Part shown: in pieces, positions 33,698 through 41,533 of the stretch
Layout of the letters: each line of letters begins with the position of its first letter
How positions within the stretch are numbered: the stretch's first letter is position 1
DNA from: a virus
DNA: 42,662 nucleotides
Virus record (IMG/VR): IMGVR_UViG_3300009091_000025
Location: 1 to 42,662 of that record
Reading direction: 5' to 3' (one strand)
The notes under the pieces: generated by a model
What the model saw: only the letters and a program-made list of their open reading frames with translations
Database searches by the model: none
What the model was told of the DNA's origin: nothing
Translations under genes and position numbers: made by a program

Positions 33698-34201
33698 ATG
33701 GCAGACAGAGTAACCAGAGGTTATGTGGATACTGAAAATATTACTTTAAAAGAGTATATAACTCAGCATTTAAAAGACCAAAAAGAATATTTCTTAGCTA
33801 GACTATTTGCAATTGAAGAAGCAATAGATATGGCTAGACAAGAGGCCCTTCTACGTTTAGAGGCGGCTAAAGATGCAAATGAAAGACGTTTAGAAGTTTT
33901 AAATGAGTTTAGAAAAACGGTAGAGGATTGGACTAAAAACGCCGCTTCTAGAGAATCTGTAGAATCTTTAAGAAAGGAGATGCTCTCAGAAGTAGAAAAA
34001 ACACTATCTCAAATTAAATCCCTAGATGATTCTACCAGAAAAGAACTTGATAATTTAAAACTAAGTATTGTAGATTTAAAAGAAACCCGTGCAGAATTAA
34101 GAGGAAAGGCGTCACAATCTCAAACAAATATGAATACATTGTTTACTGGAATTGCTACCCTTATAGCTATTATAAGTATAATTCTGCAATTAACTAGATA
34201 A
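33698..34201 (+). CDS. Coiled-coil protein with C-terminal membrane anchor
   Basis: I favour ATG 33698 (MADRVTRGYVDTEN), with GGAG about 6 bases upstream; ATG 33668 (10 extra residues) is also possible. The product is 167 residues. Residues 20-135 are a continuous helical coiled coil (ARQEALLRLEAAKDANERRL, then RKELDNLKLSIVDLKE). The last 20 form a transmembrane tail (TLFTGIATLIAIISIILQL). Tail-anchored coiled-coil proteins of this form are frequent next to phage endolysins and are often called holin or lysis accessory proteins. It mirrors the upstream protein, which has its anchor at the other end. Confidence 0.6.
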   Translation: MADRVTRGYVDTENITLKEYITQHLKDQKEYFLARLFAIEEAIDMARQEALLRLEAAKDANERRLEVLNEFRKTVEDWTKNAASRESVESLRKEMLSEVEKTLSQIKSLDDSTRKELDNLKLSIVDLKETRAELRGKASQSQTNMNTLFTGIATLIAIISIILQLTR

Positions 34202-34212
34202 GGAGGACTAAT

Positions 34213-34512
34213 ATGCCGAAGGCAATTGAGGATTGCGTAAAGAAAATTAGCGGTACAAATAAAAGAACTGGAAAACCCTATACCCAGAGTGAAAAGTGGG
34301 CTATTTGTACTGCACAACATAAAAAGTCAGATGCAGAACTTAATTTAGATGATATTGCTAATTTAGTTTCTAATGCTACTTTCAACTATGCTAGTAAATT
34401 ATACTCACAGAAAAGAGTACCTTCACTAGTTGAAGGATATGAATTAGCGCAGGTAGCTCTGGCTAAATTAAATTATGATTATGAAAAACTAGAGATGATC
34501 ATAGGGAGATAA
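34213..34512 (+). CDS. Small conserved phage-type protein, 99 residues
   Basis: A near-ideal AAGGAGG lies 7-8 bases upstream. The N-terminus (MPKAIEDCVKKISG, then YTQSEKWAICTAQHKK) is a motif I know from many phage genomes, with two conserved cysteines (about residues 8 and 32). The C-terminal part is helical (LVEGYELAQVALAKLNYDYE). Function of this group is not established as far as I know. It precedes the endolysin by one base, so it is co-translated with it. Confidence 0.6.
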   Translation: MPKAIEDCVKKISGTNKRTGKPYTQSEKWAICTAQHKKSDAELNLDDIANLVSNATFNYASKLYSQKRVPSLVEGYELAQVALAKLNYDYEKLEMIIGR

Positions 34513-34513
34513 C

Positions 34514-35485
34514 ATGCCAGCTAGAATATATTTCCCTATGGAACAAGACCCGCCTTTGGTCTCTGCGGATGTTTCAGTATACCAAGCTATGATATTACCA
34601 GATGGTACTATTGTATCACATTTTGACTTTGAACAGTATTCTAAGAAATCTAGAACCATCAGACTTAGAGGGGGTGTAGCTACTGCTGGTATTGACTTTG
34701 AGTATGAATATAACCTAACTACATGCGAAAGTAAGTGTATTTATGTAGACAACGTATATCATTATACAAAGTTATGGAAGGATTTAGACAGTCAAGCACA
34801 AATTATAAAAGATACGTTTGATATAGCTAAAGGACTAGCCCCTACTAAATATCTAAACAGATTAGCTTTAGATATCGAAACAAACGATGATCTAAATAAA
34901 AATACCTTTACTGGAAATGCAGAAAAGCTAGTTAATAAGGTATATGGACTTACTAATGTTATCCCCGATATCTATACAAGAGCATACTTCTGGAATCAGA
35001 GTACATACCCCGCTACGTGGATGAAAAATTGTGGACTATGGGTAGCACATCATTTTCCAGGTATAAACTTCTACTCTGTACCGATAGTAAGACCGTATTT
35101 ACCTGATGCTTGGGCTGATATCAATAATCCAATTATATGTTTTGAGTGGCAAGCTGACCATTATGATAACGGGGCTGATTGGGGGTCTACTGGAGACAAT
35201 GAAATTGACCTTAACTACTTTACCTACAATGGTGGTACTAAAGCCGCTTGGGAAGATTTCTATGGCGTACCGTATCTGGAACCTACAGAACCCACTCCTT
35301 CTACAGATGATTGGAGAGAAATGATAATTGATCGCCAGAATATGAGAAATGCACCAACTTGGGCTGATACTGCTAAAGTTGGACAGGGTAAAAAAGGAAA
35401 GAGAGTCAAAGTAATAGGAGATAAGGTTAGTGATTTTGTTCCAGCAGAGATTTGGCTCTACGAAGACTACCTGAAAGAAGTATAG
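34514..35485 (+). CDS. Endolysin, glycoside hydrolase family 25 (muramidase)
   Basis: The GH25 barrel is indicated by DVSVYQ (19-24), TIRLRGGVAT then YVDNVYHY (core strands), and LALDIET with Asp120 and Glu122 as the expected DxE catalytic pair. FEWQAD and DLNYF are consistent with the later strands. Such enzymes cleave the N-acetylmuramic-acid linkages of peptidoglycan. There is no signal peptide, so export would depend on a holin. A C-terminal segment after about 265 (KVGQGKKGKRVKVIGDKVSD) looks like a short SH3-like wall-binding domain. It follows the membrane proteins, completing a lysis cassette. Confidence 0.8.
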   Translation: MPARIYFPMEQDPPLVSADVSVYQAMILPDGTIVSHFDFEQYSKKSRTIRLRGGVATAGIDFEYEYNLTTCESKCIYVDNVYHYTKLWKDLDSQAQIIKDTFDIAKGLAPTKYLNRLALDIETNDDLNKNTFTGNAEKLVNKVYGLTNVIPDIYTRAYFWNQSTYPATWMKNCGLWVAHHFPGINFYSVPIVRPYLPDAWADINNPIICFEWQADHYDNGADWGSTGDNEIDLNYFTYNGGTKAAWEDFYGVPYLEPTEPTPSTDDWREMIIDRQNMRNAPTWADTAKVGQGKKGKRVKVIGDKVSDFVPAEIWLYEDYLKEV

Positions 35486-35492
35486 GTGCATT

Positions 35493-35834
35493 ATGACAAA
35501 AACGGGGCAAAATTTTAGCATTTATCAGGGTGATAGTAAAGAAGTTTATGTCACCGTTTTAGATGAAAACGAAAATAATTTAGATATTACTAGTTGTACA
35601 ATAAATTGGGTAATGTATAAACGCTATCCAGAGAATGTTGTATTAACTAAAACTACAGCATCTGGGATTGCTATTACAGTCCCATCTAGTGGTATTTTTA
35701 GAATGGACTTCTCACCTTCGGATACAGAATCCTTATTAGGAGACTATAACCATGAAGGTGAAATCACAGATACAAACTTAAACATTTCTACAATATTTGT
35801 AGGAACAGTTAATGTATATAAAAGCAAAGCATAA
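35493..35834 (+). CDS. Ig-like virion accessory protein, 113 residues
   Basis: The protein is a single beta-sandwich by pattern: FSIYQGDSKEVYVTVLDENE, then CTINWVMYKRYPEN, SGIFRMDFSPSDTESLLG and IFVGTVNVYKS. The layout resembles the BppU-type N-terminal domain used by phages to attach baseplate or fibre components (YQGD, substitution of a covariant strand, DFSPSDTESL). It lacks any C-terminal binding domain, so it may be an adaptor or an Ig-like decoration. It starts 8 bases after the endolysin. Confidence 0.55.
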   Translation: MTKTGQNFSIYQGDSKEVYVTVLDENENNLDITSCTINWVMYKRYPENVVLTKTTASGIAITVPSSGIFRMDFSPSDTESLLGDYNHEGEITDTNLNISTIFVGTVNVYKSKA

Positions 35835-35847
35835 TTAGGAGAAAACT

Positions 35848-36450
35848 ATGGCAACAATTACTTTTGAAGGCTATATGGGCGCAGGCCCAGCTTGGGCTGA
35901 TTTAGGTGCAAATACTTTAGTATTCAGTTCATCCCTGACTGATTTGGCTACATCAATTACTGTAAGTTCGTACCAGGATGGTACACACGCTGGTAACGGC
36001 GACCCTGGTACAGATCAGTGTGGTGCTAACCACATGAACAATGTTAAGTATCTGACCAGCGGCACAATGAGTGTCAATGGTGGTGGCTCAGAATCCATTG
36101 ATGACACTAACTTAACAGCTAATGAGTGTACTCTAAGATTACACTTTAATCATACAGTATCTGTAGCAGTGACCAACGCTAGAGCATACATTTATAAAAC
36201 AAGTGTTGGTGTCACTACCAAAGCAGATAACTTAACCGTCTATGCATTTGAACGTGGAGAAACCGCTACAGCGTGGACGCTGATTAACGATACTGGTACT
36301 ACGGGTGGAGACAATACTGGAGAAAGGCTGGACTTAGCCAACTCCGCATCTGCCGCAGACCATTACTGGTATATTGCTTTATCTATCAGCCCTGCAACAG
36401 TAGGTCCTCATACTGATGTAGACTTGGGTATGGCTCTAACATATAGCTAA
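35848..36450 (+). CDS. Probable virion surface protein, 200 residues
   Basis: AGGAG is about 7 bases before the ATG. The sequence is rich in Gly, Thr, Ala, Asn and Ser with beta-strand spacing (TITFEGYMGAGPAWADLG, then LRLHFNHTVSVAVTNARAYI). There is no membrane segment and few charges, typical of secreted or capsid-exposed phage proteins. Its base composition is more GC-rich than the endolysin upstream, like the capsid genes. I do not recognise a family. A decoration or fibre-associated role is suggested by composition only. Confidence 0.55.
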   Translation: MATITFEGYMGAGPAWADLGANTLVFSSSLTDLATSITVSSYQDGTHAGNGDPGTDQCGANHMNNVKYLTSGTMSVNGGGSESIDDTNLTANECTLRLHFNHTVSVAVTNARAYIYKTSVGVTTKADNLTVYAFERGETATAWTLINDTGTTGGDNTGERLDLANSASAADHYWYIALSISPATVGPHTDVDLGMALTYS

Positions 36451-36480
36451 AAAAATTTAAAATAAAGGAGGTCTAGGCTT

Positions 36481-36864
36481 ATGGCTACTGACCAAGAAAT
36501 CCCGTTTAGAGGGTGGATAGCCTCTCTTTCTAACGGCGAGACTGTTTTTGAAACTGAAGAATCAATCGAAGGTATGTCTGCATGGCAGTACCTTCGTAAA
36601 AGATGTGCCGATGAAGGACTCTATGTTACGCAGATTCGTCTGCAACTTGGAGGTCTAACTTTCATCGGCATTTCCGATTCCGATGGCTACTGTCAATTTT
36701 GGGATTATACCAGAGATTTATTCAGTAAAAAAGAGACTCGCTCTAGAGGGATAGGCTCTGTAGTAGGAGATAAAATATTCTGTACTACAGTAGATAATTA
36801 TGGAAACATAAAACAAAGTATAAGAGACTATAAAGATATGGATGTACATTGTATTATAAAGTAA
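36481..36864 (+). CDS. Hypothetical protein, 127 residues
   Basis: A very strong AAAGGAGG stands about 9 bases before the ATG. The product reads like a small alpha/beta protein: FRGWIASLSNGETVFE, a helix GMSAWQYLRKRCADEG, then strands YVTQIRLQLGGLTFIGI and DKIFCTTVDNYGNI. Many phages carry a similar small protein, but I cannot assign a function. There is no membrane segment. It lies among late accessory genes. Confidence 0.6.
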   Translation: MATDQEIPFRGWIASLSNGETVFETEESIEGMSAWQYLRKRCADEGLYVTQIRLQLGGLTFIGISDSDGYCQFWDYTRDLFSKKETRSRGIGSVVGDKIFCTTVDNYGNIKQSIRDYKDMDVHCIIK

Positions 36865-36884
36865 TGTACCGGAGGGTACTAAAA

Positions 36885-37019
36885 ATGATTAAAATAATTT
36901 TAGCTACTTTAGCTATTATAGCATTCTGTTTAGATGCATTTCATGTAACAAATCCTAATGTTAATTGGACACCACTGGGATTTGCATTGGTAACAGCGGC
37001 AGTTTTTTTGCCGCTGTAG
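36885..37019 (+). CDS. Tiny membrane protein, 44 residues
   Basis: This gene fills a gap. GGAGG (36871-36875) lies 9 bases before the ATG. The product starts MIKIILATLAIIAFCLDAF and ends WTPLGFALVTAAVFLPL, two hydrophobic segments with a short polar turn, the layout of small phage membrane proteins common among late genes. The 3' end is part of a perfect inverted repeat (36993-37017). Possible roles are holin-like or superinfection control, but nothing in the sequence decides. Confidence 0.6.
   Translation: MIKIILATLAIIAFCLDAFHVTNPNVNWTPLGFALVTAAVFLPL
36993..37017 (+). repeat. Perfect 9-bp inverted repeat at 3' end of tiny gene
   Basis: ACAGCGGCA and TGCCGCTGT form a perfect 9-bp stem around a 7-base loop (GTTTTTT). 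The right arm runs into the TAG stop codon. The sequence downstream is AGGAAAAAAC, not a U-tract, so it is not a standard rightward terminator. It may be an mRNA-stabilising hairpin. Confidence 0.6.
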
Positions 37020-37032
37020 GAAAAAACATAAT

Positions 37033-37401
37033 ATGGCAGACCTAATTGATAGATTAACTCATGAAAGTATAGAGATGGTACCATCCCGTCCTGGGATAAA
37101 TGTTCATGCATTTACTGGTGGGCTTGCTCTTTACGTGGCAGGAGCATGGACAGCGGCAGAGTTTGTCCAGGCTTGGGATTTGCAGGGTGCAGAACTGACA
37201 CAGGCGAATGCTGTTCGAGCGGTTATGGACAGCAAGGCGAATGCCACCCTAAAGATGATTTATTTATGGAAGGTAACAGCGGCTTGTCTGGTTTTATCAA
37301 GTCCGCCGGATATGGATGCACCTAACCCATCCCCATACTTTGATGCATCTGGAAACGTAAATAAAGCTAGAATTGCCTCTGACCTGGAGATAACACTCTA
37401 A
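37033..37401 (+). CDS. Hypothetical protein upstream of repeat fibre, 122 residues
   Basis: The 122-residue protein has helical content (LYVAGAWTAAEFVQAWDL, then QANAVRAVMDSKANATLKM) and no membrane anchor. The stop codon shares a base with the start of the giant repeat gene, so the two are co-translated. Its codon use is more GC-rich than the genes before 35.8 kb, like the first 1.2 kb of the giant gene. It could be an attachment or assembly partner of that protein; this is inference from pairing. Confidence 0.55.
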   Translation: MADLIDRLTHESIEMVPSRPGINVHAFTGGLALYVAGAWTAAEFVQAWDLQGAELTQANAVRAVMDSKANATLKMIYLWKVTAACLVLSSPPDMDAPNPSPYFDASGNVNKARIASDLEITL

Positions 37402-40400
37402 TGCCTATTCGTTCTACTAGAGTAGCCGCAATAACTACTGGGACTACCCAGGATATCACGATATCCGGCATTGGCACGCCCAAAGCCGTGATGCTTGTTG
37501 CTACTCTTGCGGTTACAGATAATACCGCCATAGACGGTGCTATGCTGTCGGTAGGTTTTTGGGATGGCACTAGGGCGTGTGTATTTGGGCTTTCATCCGA
37601 ACATGGGGCATCATCTTCGGACGTTTATGTCTTCGGCGCAAGTTCTCAGCTTGTCAGGATAACAAATCCGGCAGATGGGACAACGGATGGGTCAGTAAAC
37701 TCCGCATCTTGGATAACAGATGGTATCCGTCTAACCTGGAATGATCTCCCGTCAACAGCAGTTCTTCTCACGGTTACGTTTTGGTATGGCGACGATATTG
37801 CGAATGCTTATGTAAATTCTGGATTGTCCTCCAACAGTGTAGGAGGAACAGTTACATTTACTCCAAACTTTCAGGTTGCTAATGGTATATTCGCAACTGT
37901 AAAAGTACAGAGTCATTCAATTGGTTTCTTAGATTACGATGGCTCAACTATTGTTCAACGTGGTGTATACCATGCTGATAGGGACAACCAGCCTACAATG
38001 GCACTCACGCATAGAGTGTCTGAGTCTTACATTCTTAGCAAGTCAAATGCCTCTGGGGGAATACTGTGGGATGGAGAGATAACTAGCGTAACAAGCACTG
38101 ATTTTGTTCTTACTACCAGGACTGGTGCAGATTCAGCCACTGTAGGATTTCTTGTCTGGAACTACTCTGGTGCTGTCCCTCACGAGGTTTACACCTTCGA
38201 TACACCGACAGCAACAGGCAACAATACCGACGCTAACCCTAATTTCCAACCGATTGCTCAATTCTACGGAATGTCTCTTGTTGAATCTGTGTCCAGCACT
38301 CCAGATTCTAGTTCTCTGGCTGGTAGCTATGGTATATCAGTTATTACTGCCAATGAGCAATACTCCAACACAATCACCGAAGAAGATAATGCCGCAGATT
38401 CCAATACTCAGTCTCTTGTAGACGACCAAGCTGTAAACTTCCCACTTCACGACGGCTCTGCTGGACTGGCGGCAACCTATGTGTCGATGCAATCCACAGG
38501 TACCCAGCTAAACTGGTCTGACATTGAGACAAATGCCAAGAAATGGATCGGCTTAGCAATAGGCTCTGCACCAACTGGTACGGATATAACAGACACACAG
38601 CCAGTCTATTTAAAGGGACAGAGTACCAGTTCTGATACACAGCCAATTTACTTAAAAGGTCAAAGTACAGCATCTGATACCCAGACCATTTATTTACATG
38701 GTGTAATTATCAGTGTAGATACTCAACCTATCTACTTGGTAGGACAGAGTACACTTTTAGATAACCAACCTGTTTACTTATCAGGTAAAGATACCTTAGC
38801 AGATACACAACCGATTTATCTGTTTGCTACAGCGGGTGCAACAGATACCCAGCCTATCTATTTAGTAGGACAAGATTCCAGTACTGACACACAACCAATT
38901 TATTTAGTTGGTCAAGCCAGTATTACAGATACACAACCAATTTTCTTACAAGGGTATGCTACTGCTTTAGATACACAGATAATTTACCTTAGTGGTAAAG
39001 ATACATTAGCGGACACACAGACAATCTACCTTTTAGGTAGTATTGATGTAATTGACACCCAACCAATTTATTTAAATGCTGTATCTGCTGGTGGAGAGAT
39101 TAGTGATACTCAACCCATTTACCTAAAAGGTAAAGCAGATTTAGCAGATACACAACCTGTCTATACAAAAGGACAGGACTCAATTACGGATACACAAGTA
39201 ATATATCTATCCGGTAGAGATACTGTAACTGATTCTCAACCAGTCTATTTAAGAGCAGTTACGTGGCCTTTCTATGAACCATTTACAGGAAATAATGGTG
39301 ACCCCTGGAGTAACTTAAGATGGTATGATGAAGTATCAACAAACTCTACTATAGATATTCAGGGTAATGAAGGTAGAATATTAAATAATGATGATACCGC
39401 AATATCTCATATTAGAGCGGGGGTTGATCTTCAAAAAGATTACTATATAGAATTTACTACCAGAATGGAGTACTTAGCTACTACTGGTACTCCCTGGATA
39501 TTTGGTATAGTTAAGGTTTTAGGAGAATTTACTGATAACTTACCTTATACTGGTGTGGGAATTGGTATTTATTATGATATAGAGCTTGGCGAAGTTCGTT
39601 ATGCTAGAATGCAACGCCAGAATGGTTCACACATAGGTTCATCTAATGTACTATTAGAGGGGGTAGGCTTTACTGATGAGATAACTGTTAAAGCATGGAC
39701 TTATGGTGATTATTCATATGCAATAATAGAATCTGGTACAAGTTCATGGTATTTTAAACAGTCACTTGCAGGTACATTAGATGCAGTAGTTGGCGGCGTA
39801 GCAATCACCACTTTTCCAGATTTTATAGATAACAGTGTAACACACTTTATAGATAATGTTTATATACTGTATTCTTTAGCACCTGCTACATTACCAGTTT
39901 ATCTAAAAGGTAGAGCAGATCAAGCAGATACACAACCCATCTACTTAAAGGGTGTATCTACTATAACGGATACACAAACTATTTATCTGAGTGCACAAGA
40001 TACCCTAGTAGATACTCAAACAATATATCTAAAAGGACAGGCTACACTAACAGATTCCCAGCCTGTTTATCTGGTAGGTGGTACTGCTGTAACAGACAGC
40101 CAACCAATTTACCTGAATGCATCCGGTAATGCAATTACGGATACACAGGCAGTTTACTTAAAAGGTACTGCTGATATAGCGGATGCACAAGCTATCTACT
40201 TATTAGCAAGTATTACAGTAACAGATAATCAACCAATCTACTTAAAAGGTGTAAGTACTCTAACAGATAATCAAAGTATCTATTTGTTAGGTAGTATAAA
40301 TGTAATAGATTCCCAACCAATTTACCTATTTGCATCTGGTAATGCAGTAGCGGATACACAAAGTATTTACTTAAAAGGTGTAGATACAATACTGGATACA

Positions 40401-40985
40401 CAGAGTATCTATACAAAAGGTAGTGATAACGCAGTAGACAGTGAGAGTATATACCTTAGTGGTGTAGCTGGAATACTAAATAACCAACCTATCTACTTAA
40501 AAGGACAGAGTAGTCTTACTAATACCCAAAGTATATACTTAATAGGTAAAATAGATGTAACTGATAATCAACCTATTTATCTACATTCTGAAGCTACTTT
40601 AACAGATAACATACCCATTTTCTTATCATCTTACTCCATTTTATCTGATTCTCAAAGTATCTACCTAAGTGCTACAAGTGGAATAACAGACACTTTACCT
40701 CTATTCTTACAAGGTAGAGATGTAATATTAGATAACCAACCCATTTATGTAAGAGGTGCATTAACATTATCTGATACATTACCTATATACTTAACTGCAT
40801 TATACGCATCAACGGGTACACAGAATATTTATCTAAGAGGTTGGAGTGGACTAACTATCCTGATAAAGAAAGACTATCTAACAGGACAAAGAAATCTAAT
40901 AAACTATCTAATAGGACAAAGAGAACTAATAGAAGAAGTAGAAGGATTACGTGAATTAATGGACACGCTAATAGGTGAAGTATAA
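37401..40985 (+). CDS. Giant repeat fibre/adhesin-like protein, 1194 residues
   Basis: Residues 1-397 are a globular beta-rich region (VMLVATLAVTDNTAIDG, then WYGDDIANAYVNSG). Two long blocks of a 14-residue repeat follow: residues 398-620 (16 copies) and 829-1151 (23 copies). The consensus is D-[TNS]-Q-[PTS]-I-Y-L-x-[GA]-x(5). Between them, residues 621-828 form a concanavalin-like module (FYEPFTGNNGDPW near its start). The last 43 residues are a short charged helix with decapeptide spacing (DYLTGQRNLI, NYLIGQRELI). There is no signal peptide, and a strong terminator follows. A long virion fibre with a carbohydrate-binding middle domain is the most economical reading. The repeat is not one I can name. 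Confidence 0.8.
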   Translation: MPIRSTRVAAITTGTTQDITISGIGTPKAVMLVATLAVTDNTAIDGAMLSVGFWDGTRACVFGLSSEHGASSSDVYVFGASSQLVRITNPADGTTDGSVNSASWITDGIRLTWNDLPSTAVLLTVTFWYGDDIANAYVNSGLSSNSVGGTVTFTPNFQVANGIFATVKVQSHSIGFLDYDGSTIVQRGVYHADRDNQPTMALTHRVSESYILSKSNASGGILWDGEITSVTSTDFVLTTRTGADSATVGFLVWNYSGAVPHEVYTFDTPTATGNNTDANPNFQPIAQFYGMSLVESVSSTPDSSSLAGSYGISVITANEQYSNTITEEDNAADSNTQSLVDDQAVNFPLHDGSAGLAATYVSMQSTGTQLNWSDIETNAKKWIGLAIGSAPTGTDITDTQPVYLKGQSTSSDTQPIYLKGQSTASDTQTIYLHGVIISVDTQPIYLVGQSTLLDNQPVYLSGKDTLADTQPIYLFATAGATDTQPIYLVGQDSSTDTQPIYLVGQASITDTQPIFLQGYATALDTQIIYLSGKDTLADTQTIYLLGSIDVIDTQPIYLNAVSAGGEISDTQPIYLKGKADLADTQPVYTKGQDSITDTQVIYLSGRDTVTDSQPVYLRAVTWPFYEPFTGNNGDPWSNLRWYDEVSTNSTIDIQGNEGRILNNDDTAISHIRAGVDLQKDYYIEFTTRMEYLATTGTPWIFGIVKVLGEFTDNLPYTGVGIGIYYDIELGEVRYARMQRQNGSHIGSSNVLLEGVGFTDEITVKAWTYGDYSYAIIESGTSSWYFKQSLAGTLDAVVGGVAITTFPDFIDNSVTHFIDNVYILYSLAPATLPVYLKGRADQADTQPIYLKGVSTITDTQTIYLSAQDTLVDTQTIYLKGQATLTDSQPVYLVGGTAVTDSQPIYLNASGNAITDTQAVYLKGTADIADAQAIYLLASITVTDNQPIYLKGVSTLTDNQSIYLLGSINVIDSQPIYLFASGNAVADTQSIYLKGVDTILDTQSIYTKGSDNAVDSESIYLSGVAGILNNQPIYLKGQSSLTNTQSIYLIGKIDVTDNQPIYLHSEATLTDNIPIFLSSYSILSDSQSIYLSATSGITDTLPLFLQGRDVILDNQPIYVRGALTLSDTLPIYLTALYASTGTQNIYLRGWSGLTILIKKDYLTGQRNLINYLIGQRELIEEVEGLRELMDTLIGEV
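38592..39260 (+). repeat. First block of 42-bp (14-residue) coding repeats, 16 copies
   Basis: Each copy encodes D-T-Q-P-I-Y-L-x-G-x plus four variable residues. The spacing is 14 residues, with one 17-residue unit (copy 12). Nucleotide copies have diverged at silent sites, so the array is old rather than freshly amplified, though some pairs, such as the two coding GKDTLADTQ, remain nearly identical. Confidence 0.9.
39885..40853 (+). repeat. Second block of 42-bp coding repeats, 23 copies
   Basis: This is the same unit as the first block, with more substitutions at the third and fourth positions (DSQ, DNQ, DAQ; QSI, QTI, LPI). Two units are 15 residues long (SGNAIT and SGNAVA inserts, copies 6 and 11, five units apart), hinting that a multi-unit block was duplicated. 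Confidence 0.9.
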
Positions 40986-41010
40986 CCCCCAGAAATGGGG
41001 GTTTTTTTTT
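40986..41010 (+). terminator. Rho-independent terminator closing the late operon
   Basis: CCCCC and GGGGG pair around AGAAAT and are followed directly by nine T residues. The stop codon of the giant repeat gene overlaps its upstream edge. Confidence 0.95.
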
Positions 41011-41024
41011 ATTTAACTAGCTGT

Positions 41025-41128
41025 CGATAACAGACTTTCGAAAAAATTTTCACCTTAAAACTGAAATTTGAAATCCAGTCTATAACAAGATTTAGAAAAA
41101 TACTACCGATAATAGACTTTCAAAAAAT
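41025..41128 (+). repeat. Three degenerate 22-23 base direct repeats
   Basis: Copies begin at 41025, 41080 and 41107 with the common pattern C-[GT]-ATAA-[CT]-A-AGA/GACTTT-AAAAAAT. The first and third differ by one substitution and one deleted G; the second is weaker. The arrangement is iteron-like. Confidence 0.55.
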
Positions 41129-41173
41129 ACCCTGAGTCTGGGGGGTACACAGCGCCCCACGGGCAAAAAAATA

Positions 41174-41195
41174 CCCTCCCATTTTTCAGGGAGGG
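41174..41195 (-). terminator. Leftward terminator hairpin
   Basis: CCCTCCC and GGGAGGG form a 7-bp stem around ATTTTTCA. Read on the minus strand, the stem is followed by TATTTTTTTG, so it should stop leftward transcription coming from the gene at 41606-42082. Confidence 0.65.
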
Positions 41196-41230
41196 GAGGG
41201 GGTGAAAAATTGTTATCAGAAAATTATCAT

Positions 41231-41396
41231 AAATTTGTATCCTTCAGCGGATTTTACACGAAAATAATTTTCGAAATTCAGCCGGGTAAAATTATTGTCA
41301 GGCAGAGGTAAAAAATTTGTATCCCTCCCTGCTCTCTTGACAGCATAAAAAATTTCTGTGCTGTCAAATTTACAAATTTTCACGAAAATAATTTTC
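41231..41396 (+). repeat. Paired short direct repeats
   Basis: AAATTTGTATCC occurs at 41231 and 41313, and the 16-mer CACGAAAATAATTTTC at 41257 and 41381. The pair order is the same each time, so a unit has been duplicated and then diverged in the middle. The 16-mer contains an interrupted palindrome (CGAAAAT-A-ATTTTCG in the first copy). Confidence 0.6.
41337..41367. repeat. Perfect 9-bp inverted repeat
   Basis: TTGACAGCA and TGCTGTCAA are perfect inverted arms around a 13-base AT-rich loop. It could be a protein-binding site or a weak terminator (ATTTACAAATTTT follows on the plus strand). Confidence 0.5.
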
Positions 41397-41533
41397 ATGG
41401 GTTATTTTCCTCTTTTCTATGCTAGCATGGTATTCTATGATACCGCCAAAAATAAAAATGGGCAGAAAAATTATTATAGTGATAAAAAAATATACCATCT
41501 TACCACCTCAAAAAATAAAATTCGATACTCGAA

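Noticed and set aside
33271-34201. Two-gene spanin pair
   Set aside because: There is no lipobox or outer-membrane lipoprotein partner, and the second protein's anchor is C-terminal. Kept only as a loose possibility in the findings.
35099-35521. 140-codon minus-strand frame opposite the endolysin
   Set aside because: It is antisense to the clear GH25 coding sequence and its composition is that of a shadow frame.
38374-38673. 99-codon minus-strand frame opposite the giant fibre
   Set aside because: It is a shadow of the fibre frame, including the start of its repeats, with no start signals.
37401-40985. Diversity-generating retroelement target
   Set aside because: No reverse transcriptase or template repeat is present, and the variation among IYL units is not concentrated at adenines.
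41216-41398. 60-codon minus-strand frame
   Set aside because: It lies across the duplicated AAATTTGTATCC and CACGAAAATAATTTTC repeats, beyond the leftward terminator, with no ribosome-binding site.
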